This document shows positions 35,556 through 45,077 of a stretch of 64,000 nucleotides of DNA, one piece after another. The DNA is from JALSKU01 sp964556545 (GTDB lineage Bacteria > Campylobacterota > Campylobacteria > Campylobacterales > JALSKU01). How positions within the stretch are numbered: position 1 is the first letter of the stretch; each line of letters starts with the position of its first letter. Made by a program: the position numbers and the translations under genes. Below the pieces are notes generated by a model. The model saw only the letters and a program-made list of their open reading frames with translations. It made no database searches and had not been told where the DNA came from. The stretch covers positions 43,345 through 107,344 of the forward strand of contig CAZKWE010000059.1 of assembly GCA_964556545.1 (NCBI GenBank), read 5' to 3'.

Positions 35556-37039
35556 TCTTTTTCCTCTGCTTGTAAATATTCGGTATATAGATTTTTATAT
35601 ACATTATGATAATTATCTACCATATCTTCAATAGTAAAACCATTCAATACGAATTCTCTTGCTTCCGCACCCATCTCTTTTGCAATTTTTGGATTTTTTA
35701 AAACATATATAACTTTATCGGCAAATGCTTGATAATCTTTAGGTTTTATTACATATCCGAAATTTTCCAATACTTCTTTGGTGCCTCCAACATCTGAAGA
35801 AACAACAACTTTTTCACAGGCCATAGCCTCTATAACAACAAAAGGAAATGCTTCGGATATACTGGTAAGCATAACAACATCTCCACTATTGTATGCAGTT
35901 TCCGGACTATTTGTAAGACCGGCAAATTCAAAATTGTTTTGCAAATTCAATTTATCGACCAACTCAGCACAAGTGTTATAATACTTTCTGTCTATAATCG
36001 GACCGTAAAGCCTAAACAAAACATTAGGTATCTCTTTTGCAACAAGTTGGGCAGTTTTTATAAAAGTTTCTATATCTTTTAACGGATCAATTCTTGCAAC
36101 CATAACTACCGTCGGTCTATCAGATTTTTCAACATCAATTTTTTTGAATTTACTGGTGTCTATTCCATTGTATATCGTATGTATTTTAGATTTTTTTACA
36201 CCCCATTTTTTTTCCCATCTTGAATTGTAGTTGCAAACAGGTGATACGATATCGGCAAAATGAAAATTTAGTTTTGATACGAGTGTAATAAGTCCCATCA
36301 TAAATTCTTTTGTTCTATAAGGCATAAGATTTCTTGAAGCCGCGAGATATTGTTCTCTTATATATACACCATGTTCAGTCAATAAAAATTTACTTTTATA
36401 TTTTTTCTTAGCAATGATACAAGATAATCCACAAAAAGCCGCAGCAGATGAATGATATATGTGAGCTTTTGGCAGATCCGGCAAAAGGGCTATAAAAAAT
36501 CTATACAGATATCTTAATCCCTCCACCATATCAAATACCGTAGGTATATCTTCTTCTATGTCTTTGTAATGTTCAAGTATATATTCTCTATATATATTCC
36601 ATAGTTCTTCATCTCTAAATGTTTCATAATAGTCATATTTATGAAAATATTCGTAAAAATCATATATTGCATCGCCAAGAAGATCAAGATCTTCTTTTTT
36701 TCTAAAGATGTGATCAAGAATCAAAATCATTATCGGTTTTATTTTTTCGATTGATTTTGTGGTTTGTGTTCTTATTTTGGCTTCGTAAATTCTTGCAAAA
36801 TCCACCTGTCTTATATACTCAATAGGCTCTTCCGTTCCCCAAAGGGGTACATTTATAATATTGGTTACATTAGGTGGTATTTCAAATTTGAGTTTTACAT
36901 ACGGATGCATTTGAATCGGAATAAGTGTAAAGTCTATATTTTTTAGTTCATGTACTAAAATATCCGCCCAAGTGCTAACTCCTCCGGTAACATACGGATA
37001 TGTTCCCTCTCCGGTCCATGCTACTTTAATTCTGCTCAT
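35525..37039 (-). CDS. pelF: PelF glycosyltransferase (GT4)
   Basis: A 504-residue soluble GT-B enzyme. The PelF-specific N-terminus TYPYVTGGVSTWADIL is present, followed by the long insert around residues 60-190, the HIYHSSAAAFCGLSC segment and the GT4 donor site SEAFPFVVIEAMACEKVVVSSDVGG (EX7E). PelF polymerises UDP-sugars (N-acetylgalactosamine/glucosamine in Pseudomonas) on the cytoplasmic face. It overlaps the TolC-like gene upstream by 14 bp and pelG downstream by 31 bp. The donor sugar here is not known. Confidence 0.92.
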   Translation of the reverse strand: MSRIKVAWTGEGTYPYVTGGVSTWADILVHELKNIDFTLIPIQMHPYVKLKFEIPPNVTNIINVPLWGTEEPIEYIRQVDFARIYEAKIRTQTTKSIEKIKPIMILILDHIFRKKEDLDLLGDAIYDFYEYFHKYDYYETFRDEELWNIYREYILEHYKDIEEDIPTVFDMVEGLRYLYRFFIALLPDLPKAHIYHSSAAAFCGLSCIIAKKKYKSKFLLTEHGVYIREQYLAASRNLMPYRTKEFMMGLITLVSKLNFHFADIVSPVCNYNSRWEKKWGVKKSKIHTIYNGIDTSKFKKIDVEKSDRPTVVMVARIDPLKDIETFIKTAQLVAKEIPNVLFRLYGPIIDRKYYNTCAELVDKLNLQNNFEFAGLTNSPETAYNSGDVVMLTSISEAFPFVVIEAMACEKVVVSSDVGGTKEVLENFGYVIKPKDYQAFADKVIYVLKNPKIAKEMGAEAREFVLNGFTIEDMVDNYHNVYKNLYTEYLQAEEKEWQQAEMVKI

Positions 37040-38873
37040 AGAATTTTTTCTTTCCGACCAATATAGACAAAAGGGAAATCTCTTTTATATAGTTTTGATC
37101 CATTTTTATTAATTGATTTTTATAATTTAAAAATTTGGATAGTGCATCAGAATAGTTCTTGTATGGAGATACTCCACTCAAATATCTCTCAGTTAAAATT
37201 TTTAATTTTTTTGAAGAAAGCTTTACAAGTTCAAATAAATACAGTTTTTGTTTTTTTATTCTTTTTATTTCATTGTATGATTTTTCAACTTGAGATAAGA
37301 TTGCTCTTTGTTTCGCTGATAAAATCCTTTTTTGTTTTAGTATATTATATCTATCTCTTTCTTTGGATAAAATGATATCTTTTCTTTGGTATATCGGTAT
37401 TTTAAAGTTCAATCCAAGAGACCAGAATGTACCTCTACCGGCTCCTGAGAGAGTAAAAATATCATCTTTGTTTAATCCGTATCCTATATTGGAAGTAAAA
37501 TTAATTTTCGGATAGTACCTTCTTTGATCGTTTTGCAGATCCGTTTCTTTGATCTTAAGAATATTTGACTGTATGGCGATATCGCTACTTTGCTTAATAG
37601 CCTCTTTTTGTAATATTTTTAAAGAGTTTGTGTTTAGTTCTATTTTTGCGGGATAGAGCTTAAAAGGTTTTTTGCTTCTTGATTTTATGCTCTGTCTCAA
37701 TATATAGTCATTATATTTATATCTGTATTTTGCATCCAAAACATTTCTTTGTATATTGATAAGATCATCATGTGAGCTTATATGATCAAGTATGGAATTT
37801 GCACCTTTTTTATAGCTTTCATCAATAATCTTTGTTAAAATCTTCTGTTGTTTCAAAATCTTACTATACATTTTTAACTCTTCTTGAGCAGTATAAAGAT
37901 CAGTATATATTGATGTACCGAGAATCAATAGTTTCTCTTTCGCATTTATCTCTTTGATTTGAGCGAGTCTTTTGTATAAAATATCATAAGTATGTTTTGT
38001 TAGCCAATACCGCCCGTCATATAAAAGTTTGTTTGCATTTAAAGAAACTCCGGCATTGGTATAATCACCGTTTCCCTCGATATTATTTCCATTTGTCGAG
38101 ACACTTGTACCGGTTCTAAGATAGCCATCCACATAGATATCAAAACCGTATTTGTCTTTTTTTATTTCAGATAAAACATAATCAATCTTTTTTTGATAGT
38201 ATGCCTCTTTTGCAGAATCATTATAATTAAAAAGTGCATCTATATATTTTCTTAAATTCAATATATCATATATGTTGGTATCTGATGTTTTATATTTATC
38301 CGGAATTTGATAAGATTCCAATATTTTAGGTTCGTTGAGTTTAGGTTTGTTATTTATATAAGAAATTTTTTTTGAAGTAAGAGGTATATGAAAATCATTT
38401 ATATTAATTTTAGGTTCATTTTTTATAGATATGGGATTTATAGGGCTTTTCTCTTCAATATTTTCTTGAATAAGCTCTTTTTTAGTTTTAGATATATTGT
38501 TTTTCTTATTTAATTTTACAGGTATTAAAGGGGGTGTTTTTATCTGTTGAAATTTTATAATTTCTATTTTTTTTTTATTTTTACTCAAAGATATATTTTT
38601 TTTATTATCTTTATCAAAAACTATAAACGAATCATGATAATATTTTTTTATATTTTTCAATATTTTTTTAGCTTCTGTATAGTTTTTGATATGATTGATT
38701 TTAAAAGTATAATATTTTTTTTGTTTTTCAATAATTCCGTTCGGTATGATTTTAAAGAATTTTTCTTTGTCCTTATCATAAACGACTTTTGTTGAAAAAA
38801 GTATAATGTTATATTGTTTTGCTTGAAGTAAAGTTATCATAAAAAAAAGCAATAAAAATCTCAAAAATTTCAT
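37026..38873 (-). CDS. TolC-like outer-membrane protein with N-terminal SPOR-like domain
   Basis: A 615-residue secreted protein (signal peptide MKFLRFLLLFFMITLLQA). Residues 20-100 look like a SPOR-type repeat (YYTFKINHIKNYTEAKKILKNI), followed by a low-complexity Lys/Asn linker (about 100-185). A TolC-like domain follows from about 190 with long helical stretches (KEINAKEKLLILGTSIYTDL, YNEIKRIKKQKLY) and a GLNFKIPIYQR strand segment. In classical Pel loci export uses PelB/PelC; this channel probably replaces them. It is the first gene of the minus-strand unit. Confidence 0.78.
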   Translation of the reverse strand: MKFLRFLLLFFMITLLQAKQYNIILFSTKVVYDKDKEKFFKIIPNGIIEKQKKYYTFKINHIKNYTEAKKILKNIKKYYHDSFIVFDKDNKKNISLSKNKKKIEIIKFQQIKTPPLIPVKLNKKNNISKTKKELIQENIEEKSPINPISIKNEPKININDFHIPLTSKKISYINNKPKLNEPKILESYQIPDKYKTSDTNIYDILNLRKYIDALFNYNDSAKEAYYQKKIDYVLSEIKKDKYGFDIYVDGYLRTGTSVSTNGNNIEGNGDYTNAGVSLNANKLLYDGRYWLTKHTYDILYKRLAQIKEINAKEKLLILGTSIYTDLYTAQEELKMYSKILKQQKILTKIIDESYKKGANSILDHISSHDDLINIQRNVLDAKYRYKYNDYILRQSIKSRSKKPFKLYPAKIELNTNSLKILQKEAIKQSSDIAIQSNILKIKETDLQNDQRRYYPKINFTSNIGYGLNKDDIFTLSGAGRGTFWSLGLNFKIPIYQRKDIILSKERDRYNILKQKRILSAKQRAILSQVEKSYNEIKRIKKQKLYLFELVKLSSKKLKILTERYLSGVSPYKNYSDALSKFLNYKNQLIKMDQNYIKEISLLSILVGKKKFYEQN

Positions 38874-39065
38874 TTTGCACCATTCAATTTAAAAATATTT
38901 TATATGTATTTTTTGCATAAAACACTTATCATATTATTATATCAGTTTATTTCTTAAAAAATACTTTTATCCCCAATAATTCCATACCAAATTAAACAAT
39001 AAGCCAATTTACTCTATAATTAGGTACTTTAAAACGAAAAAGTCACACCTAAAACTTTCACCTAT

Positions 39066-40215
39066 TTGGTACGACTTTTTCAATTACAACAGGTAAGAAT
39101 TATAACACAAACTATCTTAAATTTCAAACTACAATCCACAAATGAGAAATTAACACCAAGAACAGGTGTGGCAATATTAGGTGAATACCTTAAAGGTATG
39201 AAGCTTGAGAGATTATGTAATGAGAATCTTCCAAAAGCTAAACACAATAATGGTTACTTGGCATTTGAGTTTATTTACCCTCTTATCTTAATGCTTCACA
39301 GTGGTGGTCGTTTTCTTGATGATATCAAAGAGATAAAAGCAGATAAAGCACTCTCTGCACTTCTAAAAATAAAAAATATACCTACAGCAAATGCCTTCTC
39401 AAAGTATCTTCGTAAACATGGAACTAATGGTGAAGAAGGGATGAGAAAAATAAACAAGAAATATTTTAAACGATTTCTAAAAAGTATTGAGAATGAAGAA
39501 CTGATTCTTGATATAGATGCAACATTTATAGAAGCTCATAAAAACACAGCTAAATGGTCATATAAAGATGCTCCCGGATATATGCCCATGGTGGGACATA
39601 TCAATGGAGGCTATGTAATTGATGTAGATTTTAAAGAAGGTAATGAAGCACCGGCATCAAAGAACTTAGAGTTTATCAAGCAGTGTGTATTACAATTGCC
39701 ATTAGGAAAACACTTTGATAGATTCAGAGCAGACAGTGCATCCTATCAAGCTGATATATTTAACTATTGTGAAGAGAAAAATATACTTTTTACAGTTACA
39801 GCCAAAAAGAACAAAAATGTGTTTGATTCTATCAAAAGTATTAAAGATGAAGAGTGGCAACCTTTCTCAAAAAGAGAAAAGATAGCAGAGTTTATCCATA
39901 CAATGGGTAGTGTAAAATAAAATCAAAGAACTGAAAAATGGTTTCAATATGAGCTATCTGCCATCATCAAATTTTGATGCTAATGCTTTTTACTTTTACA
40001 TAGGTACAGTGGCTTATAATCTATTTTTACTTTTTAAACAAATACTTGACAAGAATCTTCAAAAGCATACTGTTAAGACTATCGGATATAAACTATATAA
40101 TATCGCTGGTAAGGTTATCTCTCATGCAAGAGAGACTATACTTAAAGTCAATGATGAGTTTATAAAACTATCGCAAACAATACGGCAAAGAGCTTACGAA
40201 GAGAGTTTACAATGA
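39066..40215 (+). mobile_element. Decayed IS1380-family insertion sequence
   Basis: The frame 39066-39920 matches the N-terminal two thirds of IS1380 transposases (EKLTPRTGVAILGEYL, LILDIDATFIEAHKNTAKWSYK, GHINGGYVIDVDF with the Asp residues). After the stop at 39918-39920, a second frame resumes at KIKELKNGFNMSYLPSS with the typical C-terminal region FDANAFYFYIGTVAYNLFLL, ending at 40215. Roughly 80-100 residues between the two are missing. No convincing terminal repeats were found. GAAAAAGTC (39036-39044) and GACTTTTTC (39073-39081) form an inverted repeat at the left edge. Confidence 0.8.
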
Positions 40216-40463
40216 TAAAAAATCTAAACCTGAAAAAGCCATATATTAGCATCTTGAAGTTTATTACAATAGAAAAATATTGTCCAAAAAATATAAATAT
40301 GACACCAAAAGCACAAAATTTAATACTTATGGAGTTAAAAATATGTAAAAAGGATTTTATGTCTAAGATAGGTGCTTCCAAAGTCAAAGAAAGATGGAAT
40401 TTTTATGAATTTGGATACAGGTTGAATCTTATGGAATTATTTGGGATTATTGTTAGTCTTTAG
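40212..40463 (+). other. Open frame after the IS remnant, coding uncertain
   Basis: An 83-codon frame follows the transposase remnant. It has no recognised domain. It may be remains of the insertion or of a gene it disrupted. A 7-bp inverted repeat (40462-40468 with 40482-40488) marks its end. Confidence 0.25.
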
Positions 40464-40608
40464 TCATAAAAGTAAGTTTTATATGACTATTTGCAGTAAT
40501 ATCCCAAGTTGATATTGTAATAATTAATTATAAATATTATTTCTTGTAAGAAAAAATTTCTTAGGTAAAATCTATCGATAAATGCATATTTCTACTTTAT
40601 AATAGTTA

Positions 40609-41100
40609 TTATATATTTTTTTTAATATCTATAGAGTTTATTTTGTCTCCCTGCTTTAAAGAATCCAAAACTTCAAAACTCTTTTTGTCATCTTTTTCTA
40701 TACCGCCAAAAACCGTATGCACTCCGTCAAGATGTGGTTGGGGAGCAAAGCAGATAAAAAACTGGCTTCCTCCGGTATCTCTTCCGGCATGTGCCATAGA
40801 AAGTGTGCCTTTTTCATGTTTATGGATATTGTTGTCGCATTCGCATGCTATATTCCAACCGGGGCCTCCCATGCCTGTTCCGTGTGGGCATCCGCCCTGA
40901 GCTACAAAACCGGGAATTACCCTGTGAAAATTTAGATTGTCATAAAAGCCTTCATTTGCCAAAGTGGCAAAATTAGCTACGGTATTTGGTGCCTCTTCAG
41001 GATAGAGTCTTAGTTTTATATCTCCTTTTTCTGTATGTATGATCGCATACTTAAATTTTTCTAATTCATCTTTTGTATAATCATAAGTTTTTAATGACAT
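40609..41100 (-). CDS. Cyclophilin-type peptidyl-prolyl isomerase
   Basis: A 163-residue cytoplasmic cyclophilin. The family core FHRVIPGFVAQGGCPHGTGMGGPG and SMAHAGRDTGGSQFFI is intact. It catalyses prolyl isomerisation during folding. The start is ATG at 41100 after AAGGAAAC. The frame is open further upstream but that stretch lies in tRNA-Pro and is not coding. It is probably transcribed through from truA and the tRNA. Confidence 0.94.
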   Translation of the reverse strand: MSLKTYDYTKDELEKFKYAIIHTEKGDIKLRLYPEEAPNTVANFATLANEGFYDNLNFHRVIPGFVAQGGCPHGTGMGGPGWNIACECDNNIHKHEKGTLSMAHAGRDTGGSQFFICFAPQPHLDGVHTVFGGIEKDDKKSFEVLDSLKQGDKINSIDIKKNI

Positions 41101-41118
41101 TTGTTTCCTTTTAAAAAA

Positions 41119-41195
41119 TGGTCGGAACGACTGGACTTGAACCAGCGACCTCACCCACCCCAAGGGTGCGCGCTACCAGGCTGCGCTACGCTCCG
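41119..41195 (-). tRNA. tRNA-Pro (GGG)
   Basis: On the minus strand the acceptor arm CGGAGCG pairs with CGTTCCG, the anticodon stem CACCC/GGGTG encloses TTGGGGT (anticodon GGG), and CCA is encoded at the 3' end. The gene begins one base after the truA stop codon, so it must be processed from the truA transcript. Confidence 0.95.
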
Positions 41196-41196
41196 A

Positions 41197-41922
41197 TTAG
41201 TATTTTATTTTTGTCAGATATAAACCATTTGGAGGTGCCAAAGTGGTTGAGAATATATCTTTTTTTTCAAGTTGTAATTTTAACTCATTTTTACTTAATT
41301 TTCCATCAGATATTTGAAGTAAAAAACTAACCATCATTCTTATCTGTGATCTTAAAAAACCATTTGCCTCAAAATAAAAAATGTATAAATCTTTATATTT
41401 ATAAAAATCCGCTTTATAGATATGTCTTATATAGTTTTTTGTATCGCTTCCTGTTTTTTTAAAATATTCAAAATCATGTTTTCCTTCAAACAGTTTTATA
41501 GATTCTTTAATACTTTTAAAATCAATACTTTTAACAAAAGTTACATATGAATTAAAAAATACAGTAGGTTTTTGAGCTGATACGATATATCTGTAAACTC
41601 TTTTTTTTGCATCATATCTGGCATGAAAATTTTTATTGACTTTTTCTATCCTTTTTATACGAATTTCAGGGTAGAGTATTTTGTTTAAAGAGTATGCCAA
41701 TTTATCAAAATCATTCCAAAAACTTGGAAGATTTATATGTATGACCTGACCGGTCGCATGAACTCCTTTATCAGTTCTGCCGCTGGCAATGGGTATATCT
41801 GATATATTTAAAATTTTTAAGGAATTTTGTATCCTCTTGGCAACGGTATTTTTAATTTTTTTTTGTATTTGATATCCGTAAAATTTGCTTCCGTCATATT
41901 CAAGAGTTATTTTTACTCTCAT
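41197..41922 (-). CDS. truA: tRNA pseudouridine synthase A
   Basis: TruA makes pseudouridine at positions 38-40 of tRNA anticodon stem-loops. The 241-residue protein has the catalytic Asp in SGRTDKGVHATG (D51), the N-terminal LEYDGSKFYGYQ and the C-terminal FLRSQIRMMVSFL. It starts directly after the lptF/G-like gene and stops one base before tRNA-Pro, which is transcribed with it. Confidence 0.95.
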   Translation of the reverse strand: MRVKITLEYDGSKFYGYQIQKKIKNTVAKRIQNSLKILNISDIPIASGRTDKGVHATGQVIHINLPSFWNDFDKLAYSLNKILYPEIRIKRIEKVNKNFHARYDAKKRVYRYIVSAQKPTVFFNSYVTFVKSIDFKSIKESIKLFEGKHDFEYFKKTGSDTKNYIRHIYKADFYKYKDLYIFYFEANGFLRSQIRMMVSFLLQISDGKLSKNELKLQLEKKDIFSTTLAPPNGLYLTKIKY

Positions 41923-42942
41923 TTAGTATCTTTTTAAAATTTTTCTCTTAAAAAATATAATTGAAAATGCAAGTGTTATTGCAGGAACCAGCACAATACT
42001 CAAAAGAGGGTTTATTGATATAAGATAATACATTAGTACATAATAAGAAAAAATTGTTAAAAATATATAGGTATATGCATTGCTTTTTTCATATCTGGGG
42101 TTAAATATGCCTATGGTAACAGAGAGTAAAAATGCAAAAAGAGGAAATAATGAGACAAGTATGAAAGTTGCAAAATCTTTTGCTCTTCCTTTATCTTTAA
42201 TCCCCTTAAGCCAATATGACAACACCCCTTTACTGCCTGATATTTCAAGGTTTTTACTATTGTATATATCCATTGTTTTATAATCTGTTTGTTTTATACT
42301 CTCTTTTTCAATCACGAAGGCTTTTCCGTTTTGCAAATGTAAACTCAATACACCTTTGGAATTTTTTATAGAAGCATTTTTAGCTATAATAAAATCCTCT
42401 TTGTTTTTATCTTTTGAATACATAATAATATCTTGAAAGTTATTTTGTTTTTTTGATTTGTTGATAAAAACAAGCCAATTTGAAAATTTTTGACCAAATT
42501 CCATGGCTGATATATTCAATTTTGCTTCAGCTTTTTTAACATCTACGAAACTTCTGTAAAGTTGTTTGGAAATAGGTATCAAAAAAACAGCATTTATCAG
42601 TAAAGAAAGTGAAGTTGCAAGAGAGAGTACAAAAAATATTTTTACAATTTTTTTGGGCGATACCCCGAAAGAAAATATTACACTTATTTCATTGTCTTTA
42701 GACATTTTTGTCAGGGTGATTGCAATAGCTATAAAAAATACTATCGGAAATGTATATATAATTATCCTTGGTAGTATAAACAGGTAAAGCTCACCAAGCT
42801 CCAAAAATGTTACTTTTATGACGGCTGTTATCTGAGCAATTTTTATAAAATATATTATTGACACCATAAAAAAAAGAGTGAAAAATATAGGATTAAATGA
42901 TTCGGTAAAATTTTTTAAAATATATTTGCTTATTTTATTCAT
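41923..42942 (-). CDS. LptF/LptG-family lipopolysaccharide export permease
   Basis: A 339-residue YjgP/YjgQ-type protein with two groups of three membrane helices and a periplasmic beta-jellyroll between them. The N-terminal ISKYILKNFTESFNPIFF and the conserved KMSKDNEISVIFSFGVSP are typical. It takes lipopolysaccharide from the inner membrane with LptB. Whether it is LptF or LptG cannot be settled from one gene. It overlaps the prepilin peptidase by 4 bp. Confidence 0.88.
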   Translation of the reverse strand: MNKISKYILKNFTESFNPIFFTLFFMVSIIYFIKIAQITAVIKVTFLELGELYLFILPRIIIYTFPIVFFIAIAITLTKMSKDNEISVIFSFGVSPKKIVKIFFVLSLATSLSLLINAVFLIPISKQLYRSFVDVKKAEAKLNISAMEFGQKFSNWLVFINKSKKQNNFQDIIMYSKDKNKEDFIIAKNASIKNSKGVLSLHLQNGKAFVIEKESIKQTDYKTMDIYNSKNLEISGSKGVLSYWLKGIKDKGRAKDFATFILVSLFPLFAFLLSVTIGIFNPRYEKSNAYTYIFLTIFSYYVLMYYLISINPLLSIVLVPAITLAFSIIFFKRKILKRY

Positions 42943-43679
42943 CTATATAACCATTCAAAAAGTTTTAAAACATATCCGTCAAGCATATATGTAATGAAAA
43001 GAGCAAGTGCCAAAAATGGTATAAAGGGGAGCTGAATATCTTTTTTGCCTACTATGATAAAAACCGGCAGTGCTATAACGGCAGATAAAAATATTGTAAA
43101 AAGTCCAAGTTTGATTCCTACCATGGCTCCTATGGTTGCGGCTATCATGATATCGGCTTCACCCAAAGCTTCTTTTTTGATAATAAATGACACATAAAAT
43201 CTTAAAAGTGTAAAACCTCCGGCAAACAAAAGAGCATTTGTCAAAGAGACAATAATATTCCCTGTGAAAACTGATAAACTCAGTGCCAAAAGATTTAAAC
43301 TATCCGGTACCGCTTTGTATCTAAAATCTATCAAAGATAGTGCCAAAAGCAGATCAAATACTAATGCTACAATCAAACCCTCTGTAAATGAAATAGTTTT
43401 TGCATAAGAAATAATAAATATAACCGTACTCGCAAGCTCTACCAAAGGGTACTGTATAGAGATATTTTTCTTGCAGTAATGGCATTTGCCTTTCAGTATG
43501 ATATAAGATATCAAAGGTATATTGTGCCACCATTTTAAAGGTTTATTGCAGTGAGTGCAATGAGAGGCCGGAAATGCTATATTTTCTTCTTTTGGTATTC
43601 TAAAAATCACCACATTTAAAAATGATCCTATTGCCAAACCCAAAAGTGCCGTTATAAGCATATAAGCATAATTCATCAA
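42939..43679 (-). CDS. Type IV prepilin peptidase (A24)
   Basis: A 246-residue membrane peptidase that cleaves and often N-methylates type IV pilins or competence pseudopilins. The cytoplasmic zinc-type motif with two CxxC pairs (CTHCNK, CHYCKK) is present, as are both catalytic Asp motifs, in LIDFRYKAVPD and GEADIMIAA. It overlaps uppS upstream and the permease downstream by 4 bp each. No pilin gene lies in the window. Confidence 0.92.
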   Translation of the reverse strand: MMNYAYMLITALLGLAIGSFLNVVIFRIPKEENIAFPASHCTHCNKPLKWWHNIPLISYIILKGKCHYCKKNISIQYPLVELASTVIFIISYAKTISFTEGLIVALVFDLLLALSLIDFRYKAVPDSLNLLALSLSVFTGNIIVSLTNALLFAGGFTLLRFYVSFIIKKEALGEADIMIAATIGAMVGIKLGLFTIFLSAVIALPVFIIVGKKDIQLPFIPFLALALFITYMLDGYVLKLFEWLYR

Positions 43680-44353
43680 ATGCCGCCAAAATTTCTTTTT
43701 ATAGTTTTAAATTTTCTAATGATACCATCAAGCTCTTCAGTTGAAAAATCCGGCCAAAGAGTATTGGTAAAAAAAAGTTCACTATATGAGCATTGCCATA
43801 AAAGAAAATTTGACAGTCTTTGTTTTCCTCCTGTTCTTATCAGTATGTCAACAGGGGGCATATCTTTTGTGTCAAGGTTTTTTTCAATTGTTTCAATACT
43901 TATTTTTTCTTTGTTTTTGCATATTTTTTCTACTGCTCTTTTTATCTCGTCTTTAGAGCCGTAGTTTATAGCAAGACACTGAGTAAGTCCTGTACAGTGT
44001 TTTGTTTTTTCTATGGTTTGCGAAACTCTTTTTTGCAGTTTTGAAGAAAATTTGCTTATATCGCCTATAATGTTAAATTTGACATTATGTTTAAGATATG
44101 TCGGCAACTCTTTTTTGAGATAATTATCCAGTAATTTCATTAGAAAATCAATTTCAACTTTTGGTCTTTTCCAATTTTCTGTACTAAAGGCATAAAGTGT
44201 CAAATAACCGATATTTTTTTTTGAGGCATGTATAGTTATGTTTTTAACGGTATTTGCACCTTTTTCATGTCCGAAAATTCTTTTTTTACCTTTAAGATTT
44301 GCCCACCTTCCGTTGCCATCCATTATGATAGCAATGTGTTTTATGTCATTCAC
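43676..44353 (-). CDS. uppS: Undecaprenyl diphosphate synthase
   Basis: UppS makes the C55 lipid carrier for cell-wall and surface polysaccharides. The cis-prenyltransferase motif IAIIMDGNGRWAN carries the catalytic D12, and DILIRTGGKQRLSNFLLW and EELDGIIRKF complete the pattern. The 225-residue length is normal. It begins 2 bp after the small hypothetical gene and overlaps the prepilin peptidase. Confidence 0.96.
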   Translation of the reverse strand: MNDIKHIAIIMDGNGRWANLKGKKRIFGHEKGANTVKNITIHASKKNIGYLTLYAFSTENWKRPKVEIDFLMKLLDNYLKKELPTYLKHNVKFNIIGDISKFSSKLQKRVSQTIEKTKHCTGLTQCLAINYGSKDEIKRAVEKICKNKEKISIETIEKNLDTKDMPPVDILIRTGGKQRLSNFLLWQCSYSELFFTNTLWPDFSTEELDGIIRKFKTIKRNFGGI

Positions 44354-44355
44354 TT

Positions 44356-45066
44356 TTAACCTTTCAAGTCAAGTATATTTTCCGATATTTCACACAGCGG
44401 TTCTATTTTGTTTTTTTTGATAAAAATAATATCACTATATATTTTGATATCAATAATATTGTTATAATTTGATACAAGCAGTATTTGAGAGTTTTTTCGT
44501 ATCTCTCCTTCAAAACCGCCATAATTTTTAAATGCAAAATAATATTGTACACTTTTTTCATTTAAATTTTGATTTATAATTTTAAACTGCAACAGCATTT
44601 TTTCGCCGTTAAAAAAAAGAGGATATGAGAGTATATTCTTTTGAAGGCAAAATATAAATTTATTTATCATATTTTTATTGATATTTTTTTGTGAATAAAG
44701 TATGTCCGTATAGTATTGTTTAAAATTTTTAATCTTTAGGTTTTCAATAATTCTTTTAAACGGTATGTCAAAAGAAAAAAAAGTATTGTTTTGAAAAAAA
44801 TCAGGTTGCTTGTGTAAATTTGAGAGTATAATAACTCCATCAGTATCTTTAGATATTATGCACCAGTAATTTTTTGATACTTCAAGCTCTTTGTGCGATA
44901 TGCAGATATTTTTTTTTGAATTGATAAAAAGTTCATATCTTTTTCGGTCAATTTTTTTATCTATTTTTATAGATACCAAAGGAGAATTTTTTAGTGTAAT
45001 ATGTCTGTTCGTCCCTGCTTTGAAAAGTAAATTGAAAAAAAGATTTAAAAACTCTTCAATATTCAA
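44356..45066 (-). CDS. Hypothetical protein between coaBC and uppS
   Basis: I do not recognise this 236-residue protein. It has no signal peptide and no membrane segment. It is rich in Lys, Asn, Ile and Phe with a likely alpha/beta composition (ISIKIDKKIDRKRYELFI, DGVIILSNLHKQ). It sits 11 bp after coaBC and 2 bp before uppS in a tightly packed unit, which supports a real gene linked to cell-wall or cofactor synthesis. Confidence 0.7.
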   Translation of the reverse strand: MNIEEFLNLFFNLLFKAGTNRHITLKNSPLVSIKIDKKIDRKRYELFINSKKNICISHKELEVSKNYWCIISKDTDGVIILSNLHKQPDFFQNNTFFSFDIPFKRIIENLKIKNFKQYYTDILYSQKNINKNMINKFIFCLQKNILSYPLFFNGEKMLLQFKIINQNLNEKSVQYYFAFKNYGGFEGEIRKNSQILLVSNYNNIIDIKIYSDIIFIKKNKIEPLCEISENILDLKG

Positions 45067-45077
45067 AAATTTTATCC

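Noticed and set aside
40212..40463. Frame after the IS element as an independent gene
   Set aside because: No recognisable domain, overlaps the transposase end and lies in decayed sequence; kept only as an uncertain feature.
41101..41163. N-terminal extension of the cyclophilin gene upstream of 41100
   Set aside because: The extension reads through tRNA-Pro. The ATG at 41100 has a ribosome site and fits the family start.
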